Source: an uncultured Sphingomonas sp.
Lineage (GTDB): Bacteria; Pseudomonadota; Alphaproteobacteria; Sphingomonadales; Sphingomonadaceae
Direction: 5' to 3'
Assembly (NCBI RefSeq): GCF_913774285.1
Contig: NZ_CAJYHX010000028.1
Location: 248,001-312,000 of the forward strand
DNA length: 64,000 nucleotides
Under the pieces are notes generated by a model. The model had not been told where the DNA came from, did no database searches, and was given only the letters and a program-made list of their open reading frames with translations. Positions within the stretch are counted from its first letter, which is position 1. Each line of letters starts with the position of its first letter. Positions 63,339 to 64,000 of the stretch are shown here, piece after piece. The translations under genes were made by a program, and so were the position numbers.

Positions 63339-64000
63339 GCCCCTGAAGATCGTTGCCTTCGTTCCCGCCAAGGGCAGCAGCGAGCGCGTTTCCGACAAGA
63401 ACACCCGCATCCTCGACGGCGAGCATCTGTTCCGCCGCAAGCTGCTCCAGGCGCTCGATTGCCCGGCGATCAGCGAGGTCTGCCTCGATACCGAAAGCGC
63501 GGCGATGGCCGAGCTGGCGAGCGACCTGCCCGTCACCTGGCTCCAGCGCCCGGCGGAACTGGCGACCAACGCGACCGACGGGCACGGCATGTTCGCCTGG
63601 GAATGTGCGCAGCGCCCGGACGCGGACATCTGGATCCAGCTGCTCTGCACCGCGCCCTTCGTCACCGCCGACACGATCGGCCGGGCAATCGAGCGGCTGC
63701 TCGCCGATCCGGAGGCGGACAGCCTCGTCGCGGTCACCCGCGCCAAGCAATATTGCTGGGACGGGCAGGTGCCCGCCTATGGCACGGGCCGCATTCCGAA
63801 CAGCGTCGAATTGCCGGAGACGATCGTCGAGGCGATGAGCCTCTACATCGTCCGCCGCACCGGCGAGGGCGCAGCGACGCGCCGCTTTGGCACGCGCCCG
63901 ATCCTGTTCGATCTCGATCCGATCGAGCAGATCGACATCAACCATCATCATGACCTGGTGATCGCAGAAACGGTGGCCGCCGGCTTCCGCCAGGCGGAAG
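63331..64000 (+). CDS. Acylneuraminate/KDO-type cytidylyltransferase, partial (runs off window)
   Basis: The visible 223 residues start MAKPLKIVAFVPAKGSSERVSDKNTRIL, the nucleotide-binding signature of NeuA/KdsB-like CMP-sugar synthetases. LLCTAPFVTADTIGRAI, SLYIVRRTGEG and the catalytic-type segment near DLDPIEQIDIN also fit. The end lies beyond 64000. The donor sugar could be KDO, legionaminic or neuraminic acid. The operon with the arabinose-5-P isomerase makes KDO-like sugars plausible. Confidence 0.85.
   Translation, partial: MAKPLKIVAFVPAKGSSERVSDKNTRILDGEHLFRRKLLQALDCPAISEVCLDTESAAMAELASDLPVTWLQRPAELATNATDGHGMFAWECAQRPDADIWIQLLCTAPFVTADTIGRAIERLLADPEADSLVAVTRAKQYCWDGQVPAYGTGRIPNSVELPETIVEAMSLYIVRRTGEGAATRRFGTRPILFDLDPIEQIDINHHHDLVIAETVAAGFRQAE

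Overview
This is high-GC DNA from an alphaproteobacterium, very probably Sphingomonas or a close sphingomonad. The pointers are the replication-origin neighbourhood (PPDK regulator-maf-aroE-coaE-dnaQ on one side, hemE-hemJ-rho and mnmE-mnmG-rsmG-parA-parB on the other), a carotenoid hydroxylase (crtZ), a MmcB-type protein, and a TonB receptor/SapC/cupin/tryptophan-halogenase cluster typical of sphingomonads. The whole window looks chromosomal. No insertion sequence, phage, integron or CRISPR array was found.

Layout. 1-4.5 kb: the 5' end of feoB with feoA behind a Fur-box-like palindrome, a 36-residue acidic microprotein, a DUF72 protein, a FadR-type regulator, tRNA-Gly, a thioredoxin-TPR protein and a LON-domain protein. 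4.5-6.5 kb: glnK-amtB behind a textbook sigma-54 promoter, closed by a strong terminator. 6.5-16.5 kb: a DUF442 phosphatase-like protein, recQ, a GAF protein, a HerA-like ATPase, a PAP2 phosphatase, a bacterial CDC48-type double AAA ATPase with a candidate small RNA just upstream, a LysR regulator, crtZ and msrB. 16.5-24.4 kb: a PBP1A-type penicillin-binding protein, a YgjP-like protease, a YcgN protein, a SCO protein, an ankyrin protein, mmcB, a SleB-type hydrolase, a DUF1491 protein, a thioesterase, ptsN and hpf.

24.4-40.3 kb is the origin-proximal block. dnaQ, coaE, aroE, maf and the PPDK regulator read leftward, while hemE, hemJ, rho, and later mnmE, mnmG, rsmG, parA and parB read rightward. 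Between the two arms lies a candidate oriC with one good DnaA box, two weaker boxes and twelve GANTC (CcrM-type) sites in 234 bp. Three parS sites lie within 12 kb of it. Two of them are embedded in coding sequence, in rsmG and in a photolyase-like gene.

40.3-51.8 kb looks like a glycan-use locus: a secreted esterase, upp, a JmjC/cupin-like protein, SapC, a large TonB-dependent receptor, a flavin-dependent tryptophan-halogenase-like protein and a GH3 enzyme with a beta-xylosidase-like active site. Two LacI/XylR-like operators sit upstream of the esterase and between sapC and the receptor, which suggests xylan or xylo-oligosaccharide use under one repressor.

51.8-64 kb: a DUF808 membrane protein, a paoABC molybdenum aldehyde-oxidoreductase operon, a Crp/Fnr regulator, a hybrid histidine kinase, a PQQ-dependent membrane glucose dehydrogenase, a KpsF-type arabinose-5-phosphate isomerase and a nucleotide-sugar cytidylyltransferase cut by the window end. 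Two families of inverted-repeat elements are scattered in intergenic gaps.

Starts were chosen from Shine-Dalgarno sequences, overlaps and family lengths. All functions are read from motifs, without database searches.
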